Under the pieces are notes generated by a model. It made no database searches. It saw only the letters and a list, made by a program, of their open reading frames with translations, and was not told the origin of the DNA. The translations under genes were made by a program, and so were the position numbers. From Sorghum bicolor (lineage: Eukaryota > Streptophyta > Magnoliopsida > Poales > Poaceae), in NCBI RefSeq assembly GCF_000003195.3, contig NC_012879.2, positions 20,608,647 through 20,672,646 of the forward strand: a stretch of 64,000 nt of DNA, given 5' to 3'. Within the stretch, counting starts at the first letter, position 1. Every line of letters starts with the position of its first letter. Below, piece by piece: positions 12,197-23,087 of the stretch.

Positions 12197-13999
12197 CACT
12201 ACAAGAAATGCATGATTTTTTGACATATTTAGTATGACAATAGACCGTGATGTCATTATATCATCCAGATTATGACATTCTGTAATAGGTATTTTGACCT
12301 AGTGACATAAAAAAGCTGGATGTCATAATAAATGTCATAGAACTATTCTAATTTCATACTATGACAATATTCACTATGTCATGAGGCCTAATTTATAAAT
12401 GTCAAAAAAATTGACATAAGTTGGGTGTCAAAAAATATTTTAGAAATATTTAAAATACTCTTATCTACGTTGGCATGTCTAATTTCCACGTGGGTGGGTA
12501 GTTTTTTTTCTTTTTTCGCAATTTTTTTTCTCAGCCTGATTTCACTTGGTCGGCACACCCCGTGCGCTCTCACAGTCCAATAGGCCAGCCAACTGTTGCT
12601 GGGATTTTTTTTCTAAAAAAACAAAAACTACTCAAAAGTTCGCCGTAGCTAGGCTTTGACCTTCCGTTGGAACTGAAAGACCAAACCAAATGGACCAATT
12701 TGCTGGTGCTTATTTGAGCATTTTGGCTTGATGGTGCTTATTTGAGCATGCTGGCTTTATTTGTTCTCGGGAGTCTGATGGAGGGGAAAACCACTAAAAA
12801 AATAGCGCAAAATCTAGGGTGTCACAGGGTTTTGAACATGGGACCTATTGCCAACAAGTAAACTGAGCTAACCACTAGGTCCATTATTTGGTAGTTGCTT
12901 TTTAGGCGTTCTGGATTTCTTTTCTTCTTTGCATAAGGGGTTCGAACCTGTCCCCCTCCTAAACTGTGTGAGCTATCTGCCTTCTTTTCGCATCATCTAA
13001 TATCCGCACACATAAATTACTCTTCCACTTTTTTTTCATCCCTACTATTTTGTTTTTGTTTCCATTATTTAGGAATTAAAATATCACACACGTAGAAATT
13101 ACTCTTCTATTTTATTTTACATTCCATCAAGGCCGTCAACAATCTCAAAGGTGCAAATCTTAGAACACGATGAGTCGTTGACAGTTGCCCCTAGAAAGAA
13201 AGTGTAAACAATCTAAAAAATCAAGCTATATTATTTCATTATATTCTTTACTACTCTTTTAAATGATGTGTATTGGTTATTTTATTTCTCAAGTAATTGG
13301 AGAATGAGATCTTGTCAAAATTTGAAATTCAAATTTTAAATTGTTCAAAGAAACAACCGAAATGAAGGATCTACAACTTTCACTTTGGTAGTTTCTCCAT
13401 CTGAGGTCGTTTACAAAATTTAAATTTTAAATTTGAGAAATTCAAATATAAAATGATTTCAAATTGAAAAGTTGTTAACTACAATGCTTTGTAACTTTCT
13501 AAGATCTATACTTTTTATTTTAGCCATTTGGTTATTTATTTACTAATATAGTGGTAGTAACATTGTTCACAAATGTTATTCATCCCTCTCATAGTTATGA
13601 TCTAAGTTTTGTGAACAATATTACGACCACTTTGTCATGTGAAAAAATGAACAAAATAGAAGTTGTAGATCTTGATGAGTTCTACAACTTTTATGTTCAC
13701 AACTTTTTCTGTTGAAATCATTTAGTGTTCCAAAAAGAAGTTTGAAGTTGCCATTTTTTGGGATTCAAAATTTAAGTAGATATAACACAATCACATGAAA
13801 AGATGGATAAAGTAATAGTTGTATGAACATAATAAATTAATAGAACATGATTTTAGAAATTTTTAGGAAAAAAATTAATAAATTTAAAGATAGTATGAGG
13901 GAGAAAAACTAGTTATAAAAAATACACTTGAAGATTAAAATAAAAAATATATACATTAGTGTGTTTGTAATTGAAACCTGGGCTCAGCCCAACTAAAAT

Positions 14000-14500
14000 C
14001 CAATAGCATATTTAACCGTTAGATGAAAATGAACGGCCAACATTCAATCCATCGGCTTGAGCTCGTATAAAATCTGAAGAAACCCTACTCCTCTTCCCCT
14101 CCACCGTCGCCCTCCTCAGTCCCTCCTCACCCCGCCACCGCACTTCTGCATCTGGACACTGCTCATTCAGTCTCCTGCTCTTCTGCCTCCCCACCCCACC
14201 GACGCACTTCTGCATCTGGACACTGCACTCCTGATCCCTCATCTCCTTCCACTCTACTAGCTCTGCGCATGACGCAAGTAACGCAGCACTTCTTCCTGCA
14301 TCTCCGCTCAACTGCTCGCTCGTGCTCCCTCAAACAACAGCAGCCGCACTCCAACAGCCACCATGTGCATCTCCTTTCAATTCTTGTCTGTGATTGGCTA
14401 GAGGATAGAAGAAAAACCATGGGTAGTGGAGCTCCGTGGCCCTGGAGGAGTCTTGTTTATTTTTTCTTTTGTATTTTATTTGGATTTTGATTTTCTGAGA
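14000..14500 (+). other. Exon/UTR-like CT-rich segment inside the CACTA element
   Basis: A pyrimidine-rich stretch contains a duplicated 26-bp block (ACTTCTGCATCTGGACACTG at about 14142 and again 63 bp downstream) and ends near an ATG in good context (CCATGGGTAG, about 14418). Composition differs sharply from the AT-rich flanks. It may be the 5' part of a captured gene or of a chimeric transcript; the short frames are not recognised. Confidence 0.3.
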
Positions 14501-14617
14501 TGGACACTGGACCTATTTCATGGCAAACCAGATGTATGAGATTCTTCTTAACTGTGAATTTGCTAGGGGTTTTCGATTCGCTTTTTGTCCATAGTAATTA
14601 GTTGGATTTTGTAACGG

Positions 14618-14853
14618 GGAGCTGCTGCGGCGGCGGCGGGGCGAGCTGTTGCAGCTGGCCCACACGCTCCGCCTCGTCCGCCCGCCTGTTGTCTGGGTCG
14701 TCGTCGAGCCCGCCGCCGACGCGCCCGCCACCGCCGAGGTGCTCCGCGGCACCGGCGTCCTGTACAGGCACCGGCTCGCTGGCGTCCTCCACTTCGCCGA
14801 TGCCGCCGGTGTCTACGACGTCGGGTTCTTCGACCAGATCCGACAGATCGAGT
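14618..14853 (+). pseudogene. Captured GT43 (IRX9/IRX14-type) exon fragment
   Basis: One frame reads LLQLAHTLRLVRPPVVWVVV, then TAEVLRGTGVLYRH, then LAGVLHFADAAGVYDVG and FFDQIRQIE. This matches the family-43 glycosyltransferases of xylan backbone synthesis in the Golgi (blocks HTLRLVRPP, TAEVLR.TGV.YRH, FFD.IRQI known from the family). The 25-30 residues normally lying between YRH and the RL.GV block, including the conserved VHQRN region, are missing. GC content is high, like a grass coding exon, in an AT-rich transposon. The fragment has no full start or terminus and cannot make an active enzyme. Confidence 0.7.
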
Positions 14854-16060
14854 TAGTACCCCCCTCTCCACCTTCTTCAAATCTCACACTCTGCTTTCTT
14901 CCTTCATTCCTTCGATTTCATGCCATGCTTGCTTTTAATTAATCAAATGAATGATGCTGCTCCATATGGCACTAGCACTTTCTCAAAATATTTAATGTGA
15001 TTGAACTCTGAAATTCATTTGCTTGCATTAGGCTAGAAGATGCAGCCAGTGACATAGAACTCTGAATCGGGAGGTAATAAAGGGCCCGTAACCTAATTTG
15101 ATTCCATTATGTGCTTGGTTCTCTGATTTGCACTTCAAGTTCATGGCAAATTGGCAGCATGAGGATACTCCTTCAACTAGTATTTTTTATGTTGACCATC
15201 TGTCCATCTCAAGTTTCTTTTCGATGCTTGCTGCTTGAACAGGTCAGCACCACAGTTGCTGATACTGTCGCATAGTACATGTGCTGGTGAAGAACTTGTT
15301 CTTTGCGTTGCCTAATGTACTTTAATCATAAAAAATATTTTGGAGGGCTACATCCATTCTTATCAGCTGTGTTTCCATTCCTTGCAGGCTCCAGAAACAC
15401 TTTCATTTTTGCATTGACTTCCTATCAGCAAATGGTAAAAATGGTCACTTCTTGATAACTGTAATCTAGTCATTTCTGATCTCGATCATTGACAACAGAA
15501 TGAGAATTTAAAGCTTAATGATAACTGTAATCTGGAAAGAAACTTGAGATATATATGTCATTTATACATTACAGTGTGCCTATTCTAGTACATTGCACCT
15601 CATGCAAGTGACCTCAACCATGTTTTTTTGTGTGGTTCTAGCTACTCAATTTACTTGTTGGTATTGTAAATCATACGATTTTGAACTCTAATTATGTTGT
15701 AAATTGCTTAATAGCTGATTGCTTCTATGGATCCTTTAAAATTACCTTAAGCATATTAGTAAGTTCATGGTTTGCTTCCATGCTTGCAGGTCCTAGAGCA
15801 AATGAGTAGCCAATCACTATTGACTCCTCTATAGAGCAACTTGAGCCTTGGAATTAATTTGTGTTGTGCGCTGCTGTGTTGCCGCTGTTATGAGCTGTTC
15901 TTGTCACTGTTACACTATTGTGTCGCTACTGTTATACAAATTTGAGACAATAGTTTCTTGAATTTTAAGACTATTAGAGTGAAATTATTATGATATCTTG
16001 CTGTGTTCGAGCAGCAAATTCTTGAATTGTAAGACTAATGATTTAAAGATAATATTATGT
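14854..16060 (+). other. Unassigned interior of the CACTA element
   Basis: AT-rich sequence with intron-like pyrimidine tracts and several cag/gtaa-type splice-like sites but no recognisable exon. It may be intron sequence carried along with the GT43 fragment, since the exon is followed at once by a GTTAGT donor-like sequence (near 14851). Confidence 0.3.
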
Positions 16061-16330
16061 GATGTATGGGCTGATTTTTGTGATGTATGAGCTGTATTGG
16101 CTGAATTCTGTGATGTATGGGTTGTGTTGTGATTTGTATGAGTTGGGCTGAATTTTGTGGACTTAAATAGGACAAAAAAAAAGTAAAAGGCCTGAATTTA
16201 GTGGGCTGAAAATAGATGGGCTGAAATTGTAATGCTGAAATTTTGAATGGGCTGCAATTAACAAAATGGATATGGGCTAGAAAAAATAAAAAAAATAATG
16301 GGCTCAACAATTTCAGCCCATAAAAAGAGC
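16061..16330 (+). repeat. Irregular GGGCTGAA minisatellite
   Basis: Words such as GTGATGTATGGGCTG, GGGCTGAATTTTGTG and GGGCTGAAAT recur at irregular spacing just inside the right end of the CACTA element. Any frames here are consequences of the repeat. Confidence 0.5.
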
Positions 16331-16524
16331 TTGTGTGGCCCATGAAGTGCCTGGTTGCTATATGGGCTTCAACAGGCCAAAATTGATGTTATGACATTTA
16401 TTTTTTTGTGCCATGTCATCGCCATGTCAGCTTTGAATCTTACGTGGCATTTTGCCTTGTGGCGATTATTTTCATATGTAATGACATAAATAGAAAGTCA
16501 AAAAATCACAGTATTCTTGTAGTG

Positions 16525-16934
16525 ATCTGTTTTGACCATCAACATTGCATCAAAAGTGATAGTATAAACAACACCATGGTAGTATTTGTTTTAAATTCAC
16601 ATGGCTCCACTTGTACATGGAAATCTATGTGTATGATGGAAGACTATGCAAACACATAAAAAATCAAGTACTATAAGCAAGTGGAACAAAGTCGGCCAAC
16701 CCCACCACAAATCGCCCCGCGTGGCCCACTAGTGTCACCTCACCAATCCATGGCACAAGCCAAGAAACATACTCTCAATTTCATCCCACTATTGGTTGCA
16801 AGTTGGTTCAAGATCAAAGGCTCAAACGAGGCTATATATACATGAATTGTGGGACCCCACCAGGCTTATGTTGGTGCTCAATTGGACTTGGGGGCTTCAT
16901 GCCCATACTCCCATGCACCCCTAGGGCTACCACA
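16525..16934. other. Flank between CACTA element and MFT upstream repeats
   Basis: No gene or repeat recognised. It begins with the ATC target duplication and leads into the first copy of the upstream repeat. Confidence 0.3.
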
Positions 16935-19900
16935 CTAAAGGAGGGCCTTAGTTTTCAATGCCTTGTTTCTAGCATGAAGTTTGTGCTATTTCCATTACGT
17001 CCACTTTCTTTAGTAGAGACACCAACATCTCTAAGCTTGAAGAAACAAATAAAGAATCCAAGCAGTAGAGCATGGAAGAAGAAATCCTAGATCCTAACAC
17101 CTAAGCTCGCCCGCGTGTCACGTAGTCGATCTCCAAACTTGCAAGAAACTAGCTCGATCCCCTTACACAATACCTCCATTAGCAAGTGTGTTTTATGCAT
17201 GGGAACCACACATATTAACTAATGGTTTGAAGGATGTGTGATGAGAATTTGTGGAGTAATGCCTGCTACTATTGCAAAAAAAATTCTTGAATAAATTTCA
17301 TGGTTTAGTGACATTATTGCTGGAGCGCCAATAATAATATTAAAGATTGGAGCTAGGTAGATATTAAACATTTGGAACTAATATATACTATTCACTTTTA
17401 TTGATTTCATATGATGGAAAGGTATAATTGCACATACACTTAACAAATTTTAATACTCCATTTCATCTTCTTCTAGAGTAGATAGTCAATAAAGGAAACA
17501 ACCCCTTTAGGCATTATTCATTTCATCTGCAAACCAAGAGGTTGGAGGGGATGAAATGAACAAGGCCTTGGTTATGTTTACTTATGCATTACAAAGAAGC
17601 AAGCCCCTCGGTTTCAATTTTCTATACCATGTTTCTAGCTTGAAGTTGTTTCCATTTCAACTCACTACTTTAGCAGAGACACAAAATGCATTCAATCTTC
17701 AACAACAAAAAGGGTAAGAAGTTAAGCTTGCAAGGATTTAAGAAGAAATCATGGTTACCAAATAGCATAGTTTTCCCACATGTGTAGTGCAATCGATCTC
17801 TAACCTTGCAAGGTAACCGACACAATTTACTTACACTACCTACTCTCTAACATACTTGGGACAATAATGTGACCGACAATCAACACAACATATTCATATA
17901 TAGTTCAAAAGCCTTTTATTACATGATGAGACTTTGTAATGTGTGTACCCTCAATATTGCAAAAATTGTCTTGAATAAATCTGATGGTTCAATGACTCTA
18001 TGGCTGAAATTATTATAGTATGCAGTCAAAGGTTTGAGCTACGTAGTTAGTAAACTCTAGGTGTTAATGGACTACAAACATATGTTGATTTGAAGAGATG
18101 AAAGTATATAATTGTTGAACACTTCCTGATATGAGCACATATTCGACAGAAGCAATCACCTCTTCCGTTATGTGTACCTATGTGGTCGACAAAAGTAATT
18201 AAGCCTTTCAGTTTCAATTTTGTATACCATGTTTCCAGCTTGAAGTTTGTGTTGTTTCTGTTTCATCTCACTTGCTTTAGCACCGACACTAACGCCTCAA
18301 ATAAAAAACAACCAAAGAAAATAAAAGCCGTGTGAAGTATAGCATGGAAGAAGAATTCCTAGGTCCCAACACGTAATCTCGCTCACGTGCCGCACAATCG
18401 ATCTCTTGCCTTGCAAGATAACCGGCTAGAGCCCCTTACACAATCTCTCCACTAGCTACTCTCTGTCATGCTAGGGAAATTGTGGTAGTCCATCAACCAC
18501 ACAAATTAACTAATGGTTTGAAGGCCTTTCTTTATGTGCTGAGAATTTGTAGAGTAATGTCTGCTACTATTTCAAAAATTTAGTGAACAAATTTGATGGT
18601 GCAGTGACACTATTGTTGGAGCACCTATACTAACATTGTTAAAGATTAGAGATAGTAGTTATTAAATATTTGGAGAAAGGTATAATTGCTCAACACTTAC
18701 AAATTTCATACTCCATTACATCCTCTTCTTGAGCACATAGTGAATAGAAGTAATTTATTTCATCCCCAAACCAAGGGGCTTGGAGGGGATGAAACAAACA
18801 AGGCCTTTGTTATGTTTACCTATGCATTAGACAGAAACAATTTCCTCTATTTCCATTATCTATGCCCTATTTCCAGCTTGAAGTTGTTTCGATTTCATCT
18901 CACTAGCTTTAGCAGAGACACAAAACATCTCTAATCTACAATGACAAAAAGGGTAAGAATTAATCTTGCAAGGATTTTAAGACGAAACCATGGGTGCCAA
19001 ATAGCATGGTTTGCCCCCATCTGTCATGCAATCGAAGGTAACTAGGCCTACCAGAGCCCCTTACACAATTTCAACTAGCTACTCTCTAACATACTTGGGA
19101 CAATAAGGTGATAGATTGAACACTAGAGCTCTTCTTCACCATAAACGTTTGCATCTCCCCTCCTATCATTGTGTTCTGTGCTTTCTTGCTGTTGAAGAGG
19201 ACCTTTCTCATCTCTTCTTCCATTGTCCTTTCTCCATTGCTTGCTGGGGTATTCTTCAGATTGTGGTGCCAAATACGTTAGATACATTTCAGGTCTTTGA
19301 GACCTTTAAAGACCAGCTTCAGCTTCCTTTCTTCATTTATGTCATAATCACAATGTGCTGGGCCACATGGACTTCGTGCAATGACAAAATCTTCGGGGGC
19401 ATTGATAATTCAATTTCCAGGTGCAAGGCAATTTTTTGTAAAGAGTTTGCCCAGGTTATCCTGAGAGCAAAGAAGACCCTTCAACCGCATCTTTCTTCAT
19501 GGCTACAAGCCTTTGTATTTCAGTTTTGCTTTTTTTGTTGATTCCTTTTGCTCCTCTTTGGATCTTGTAACTCCTTTTGTAATTAAACTTATTTCTTTTT
19601 GATACATTTCAGTAAGGGATCAAACCCTTTCTGTTTCCTCAAAAAACAACTTCATATATGGTTCGAAGGCCTTTTATTATATGGCAAGACTTTGTTATGT
19701 ATGTATGCTCACTATTGCAAAATTAGTCTCGAGCGTATATGTTCATTTGAAGAGATGAAAGTATATAATTGTCCAACACTTCACATTTTCACTTCTCTGT
19801 TGTATGTTCCTCTTGATATGAGCACATATTCGACAGAAGCAACCACCCCTTCCGTTATGTGTACCTTTGCTGTCAACAAAAGCAAGCCTTTCAGTTTCAA

Positions 19901-20170
19901 TTTTGCCTTGTTTCCGGCCTGATTTTTGTGATGTTTCCATTTCATCTCATTTGCTTTAGGAGAGATACTAAAAGTCTGTAAGCTTGAACAACAAAAGAGA
20001 AAAAAAGGCAAGCAATAGAGCATGGAAGAAGAAATCGTGGCTCCCAACAGCTAAGCTCGCCCAGGTGTTGCGCAATCAATCTGCAGTTTGCCAGATAACC
20101 AGCCGGAGCCCCTTACACAATCTCTCCACTAGCTACTAGTATCTGGCATGCATGGGACAAGTGACAAACA
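16935..20170 (+). repeat. Higher-order tandem repeat upstream of MFT
   Basis: A unit of about 600 bp occurs about five times. The anchor block TTTCATCTCAC..GCTTTAG lies near 16998, 17655, 18262, 18893 and 19938, each followed by GAGCATGGAAGAAGAAAT-like sequence and by GAGCCCCTTACACAATCTC. Copies 1 and 3 share TTAACTAATGGTTTGAAGG and TGAGAATTTGTAGAGTAATG. Copies 2 and 4 share ACATACTTGGGACAATAA and ACATATTCGACAGAAGC. The real period is therefore an A-B dimer of about 1.25 kb; the fifth, A-type copy ends about 100 bp before the MFT TATA box. Copy 4 carries a LINE insertion. Confidence 0.7.
19113..19650 (+). mobile_element. 5'-truncated L1-type LINE
   Basis: An open frame (19116-19541) contains the zinc-binding C-terminal region of plant LINE reverse transcriptases (zf-RVT type): C..C spacing in YHCVLCFLAVEEDLSHLFFHC followed by ..ACW and a Trp-rich tail. 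The 3' end, GGGATCAAACCCTTTCTGTTTCCTC followed by six A, resembles LINE 3' ends. It interrupts copy 4 of the upstream repeat: sequence left (GGGACAATAAGGTGA) and right (TTCATATATGGTTCGAAGG) is contiguous in copy 2. Target duplication not resolved. Confidence 0.65.
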
Positions 20171-20200
20171 ATCAACAACAGCAACATCATCATCATGCAT
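20147..20200 (+). promoter_or_regulatory. RY (Sph) motifs upstream of MFT
   Basis: CATGCATG at 20147-20154 and CATGCAT at 20194-20200, 76-136 bp before the TATA box. RY elements are bound by B3 regulators of seed programmes (ABI3/VP1, FUS3); MFT genes are known seed-dormancy/ABA-response genes, so the motif fits. The equivalent places in repeat copies 1 and 3 read TTATGCATGGG and GTCATGCTAGGG and lack the 8-mer. Confidence 0.45.
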
Positions 20201-20275
20201 TCTTATCTTTCTCATAGTCATCAACCAAACATGTCGATGTCATCCTTCCACCACCACCACCCTCCATCTCCAGCT

Positions 20276-20283
20276 TATAAATA
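20276..20283 (+). promoter_or_regulatory. TATA box of the MFT gene
   Basis: TATAAATA, 121 bp upstream of the ATG. Transcription would be expected to start near 20305-20315, giving a 5' UTR of about 85-90 bp. Confidence 0.6.
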
Positions 20284-20396
20284 CTCCGTGACCCCTGCTC
20301 ACAATCTCCACTCTAGCTAACATCGTGTCACACGGTAGCTCTCGATCAGATCGAGTGAGCCATCAGCAGGGAGCACAGTTTGTGTGTCCAGCCGCC

Positions 20397-22151
20397 ATGG
20401 CTGCCCATGTGGACCCGCTGGTGGTGGGGAGGGTGATCGGCGATGTGGTGGACCTGTTCGTGCCGACGGTGGCCATGTCGGTGCGCTTCGGCACCAAGGA
20501 CGTAACCAACGGCTGCGAGATCAAGCCATCCCTCACCGCCGCTGCTCCGGTCGTCCAGATTGCCGGCAGGGCCAACGACCTCTTCACCCTGGTCAGTACT
20601 GACGGTGCTCTTATTTATTTTAGCAGCTGGTTGATAATGATGACAAACTAAACATTTACGGGATCGTTGTGCGTGTGTTTATGATCTGTACGCGTGCATG
20701 TGATCAGGTTATGACTGACCCAGATGCTCCGAGCCCCAGCGAGCCAACGATGAGGGAGTTGATCCACTGGTAACCTCTTGCTTGCTTGTCATGTGGTATT
20801 GCATTCTACTTTTTGTGGCTAATTTTTTCCATCTACTTTTGGGGATCGACCTCCTGCGTGCAAATTGAAGGCTGGTGGTTAACATACCAGGTGGAGCCGA
20901 TCCTTCTCAAGGTAAACAACATGCATGTGCACGAAAACGACTGCTGGCATGCTTACAGCTTACTTTGTGTGTGTACATCTATGCCACTATATATGTGTCA
21001 CGTCAGTTGCTTGCTTAATCTTTGATTGATTCAAAGTAGTACAAGCATTAGAAGTCGATTGGGCTGTCTAGACTAGCTCTAGAGAAAGCTGCAGGGACAT
21101 ATTGCGGCGATCCATCGAATGCACACTCCTGCATAGCTGCAGGTCGACAGTAGTTGGTGCGTGCTGGCGGCGGAAACCTGTCCAGCCCCGGAAGCAGAGG
21201 TCGTGGCGGCGGCGGGGCCGGACCCCTCGTCGGCACACGTTACCTGCTGGCCTCCTCCCCACTCCACTGTGCACGATGCCGCCCACGAGGCGTACGTGTC
21301 GACCGCGGCGCCGCACCTCGTCGTCCTCAGCAGCCTTGCACAACAGGCCACCAGTCGGTGTAAACGGGCATGCTCAGTTGCTCACGTCACCCTAGTTAGC
21401 TAGCGTCCTTTTGGCCGGTACCTGTTCATCATCTCATTATATTAGACTGACAAATCAGCTAGCATATGGGAGCCATCGTAATTCAATTCTGAGCGGCGAA
21501 ACTATAGAGGAAATTAGAGGGATTGTCTTATACTCGATAGTAGAATTTTTTTTCCTTTTTTTGAGAATTTTTATTAATTTCTTCGTCCCTTATAATGAAT
21601 TACCAAGTATTACCTTAAAAGTATACGATCAAGCTTATTATGACACTTTGTTTAAGAATCAATAGCGACCGTGAAATTCATGCATTTGTTTATTCTCTGA
21701 ATTATTGTCAAAAGGTCGAGTGCGTGAACCTGCCTTGTGTTTTTTTTTTTTTAAAAAAGAAGCTGTCTTAATCTGATGGCGATATATTTTTCGTAAAGTT
21801 CCATGTTTCCCTGATCGGTAGCTCCACCAGCCAACACGTGTTAGCAGCACGCACTCTTGTTTTATTTGCTCGCTGCTGACGCGTTCTTCCGCATTATCTG
21901 CAGGTGAGACGGTGATGCCGTACCTGGGCCCGTGCCCGCCGGTGGGCATCCACCGCTACGTTCTGGTGGTGTACCAGCAGAAGGCCCGCTTCAGGGCTCC
22001 GCCGGTGCTAGCACCGGGGGCGGAGGTGGAGGCGTCGCGCGCACGGTTCAGGAACCGCGCCTTTGCCGACCGCCATGACCTAGGCCTCCCAGTCGCCGCC
22101 ATGTACTTCAACGCGCAGAAGGAGCCAGCCAACCGCCACCGTCACTACTGA
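20397..22151 (+). CDS. MFT: MFT-like PEBP protein (four exons, 181 aa)
   Basis: Exons: 20397-20591 (195 nt), 20708-20769 (62 nt), 20871-20911 (41 nt), 21904-22151 (248 nt), all with GT..AG introns. The 62- and 41-nt exons are the hallmark of the FT/TFL1/MFT family. The start is in perfect context (GCCGCCATGG). The protein has the PEBP ligand-pocket motifs DPDAPSPSEP (residues 69-78) and GIHR (114-117), and the MFT-type N terminus (DPLVVGRVIGDVVD) and C terminus (YFNAQKEPANR). MFT proteins act in seed dormancy and ABA response, probably through bZIP/14-3-3 partners. Departures from the usual MFT sequence: Leu83 where MFT has Trp (FT Tyr85, TFL1 His88), Asn90 for Asp, Cys110 for Arg. The intron-2 acceptor (TTGAAG) is weak. 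Otherwise intact. Confidence 0.92.
20912..21903 (+). other. MFT intron 3 with GC-rich insert
   Basis: A 992-bp intron, GTAAAC..CTGCAG. The part 21140-21360 is GC-rich and open in several frames, unlike the AT-rich remainder. One plus-strand frame (21161-21403) reads smoothly but matches no family I recognise. It may be a captured exon fragment. It does not belong to the MFT message. Confidence 0.5.
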
Positions 22152-22685
22152 GCCTGAGGCCACTCCGCTGGCTGATCCAACAAGCTTTAGCAACCAAGCT
22201 TTAGCTAGCCGCTGCCGTCAGCGTCCGATCAGAAAGAAGACAAGTTTTCTTGTCGTTGTTGTCACCTAGTAGTAGTACCTTTAATTAAGCCGGCGTGTTT
22301 GTGTGATTGAGACTTGTCTCTCTTTATTATTGAAAATACATTCTCTCAACTTGTGGTGTCTCATTATTTTATTTATTATTTATATCCAGGTGTCATCAAG
22401 TCACTAGCCGTAATCATTTGTTTCTCCTATTTATATTTTTTCTAATTATCAATTTGTTTAAAAAATCCTTTTGTTTTTAATAACATAAAAAAGCATTTTC
22501 TAGTTGATGGTGTCTACCAACTAGCCTCAAGAATTCCTTAATTTATTCATAAAACATTTTTTTAAATAGAAAAATCAGCCCTCCAACAACTCGGGATAGT
22601 CACTCCCTCAACATCTACCATGCATAAAACCTCACATGTGTTTCTTGATATCCGTTGAGTATGTGCTCTTTCATCCATGAATATA
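22152..22685 (+). other. MFT 3' UTR and flank
   Basis: AT-rich sequence after the stop codon. A plausible 3' end lies near 22320-22370, after TTTATTATTGAAAATACATT, but no canonical AATAAA is seen. Nothing else recognised. Confidence 0.4.
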
Positions 22686-22930
22686 CACTGTTGCACGAAG
22701 GGCTTGTTGTCCTGGTTGAAACAGGCCTTTAGTCCTGGGCTGCGAGCCGGGACAAAGGTTTCGCGACTAAATGTCCCACCTTTAGTCCCGGTTCGCAGGC
22801 CCGGGACTAAAGGGGAACTTTAGTTCGGGTTGGTATTACCAACCGGGACAAAATGGCTCGCCACTAACTCACATGGCGCAGCCCCTTTTAGTCCCGGTTG
22901 GTATTACCAATCAAGACTAATGGTTTTTTT
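22686..22930 (+). mobile_element. CACTA element end fragment (TTTAGTCCCGGTT family)
   Basis: Begins CACTGTTGCACGAAGGGC (22686), a degenerate CACTA terminus, followed by alternating-orientation copies of TTTAGTCCCGGTT and CCGGGACTAAAG (22725-22925), the subterminal repeats of a widespread grass CACTA family. No transposase and no partner end follow, so this is an end fragment or a very short deletion derivative. Confidence 0.6.
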
Positions 22931-23087
22931 TCTTTTTTCTTTTTCTTTTCAATTCATTTTTTATTTTGGTTTTCAACTATATTGTTTTCTAATTTATTCT
23001 TCGCTGCTATTATCCGTATACGTTGCACATATACGAGAGAGTTATTATTGCACACAAATAAAGTATGAAACTATAGATATATATATA

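Larger units (their letters stand above)
12197..16524. mobile_element. Non-autonomous CACTA (En/Spm) transposon, 4,328 bp
   Basis: Starts CACTACAAGAAA (12197) and ends TTCTTGTAGTG (16524), a terminal inverted repeat typical of CACTA elements, flanked by the 3-bp target duplication ATC (12194-12196 and 16525-16527). Both subterminal regions are dense in TGACAT/ATGTCA words in either orientation (12220-12420; 16385-16500), the pattern of transposase-binding sites. No TNP2 or TNPA coding sequence is found inside; instead there is a captured GT43 exon and other transcript-like sequence. Intact ends and TSD suggest a fairly recent insertion mobilised in trans. Confidence 0.85.

Noticed and set aside
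14513..14880. Minus-strand Arg/Gly-rich frames
   Set aside because: Antisense shadows of the GC-rich captured GT43 exon; the plus frame has recognisable family motifs, these do not.
16035..16343. 102-residue minus-strand frame with repeated PIHH/IQPI-like words
   Set aside because: Generated by the GGGCTGAA minisatellite inside the CACTA element.
20363..20602. Overlapping frames (both strands) over MFT exon 1
   Set aside because: Alternate frames of a GC-rich exon; the PEBP frame is supported by splice sites and motifs.
21048..21395. Several overlapping GC-rich frames within MFT intron 3
   Set aside because: No frame matches a known family; kept only as a compositional finding.
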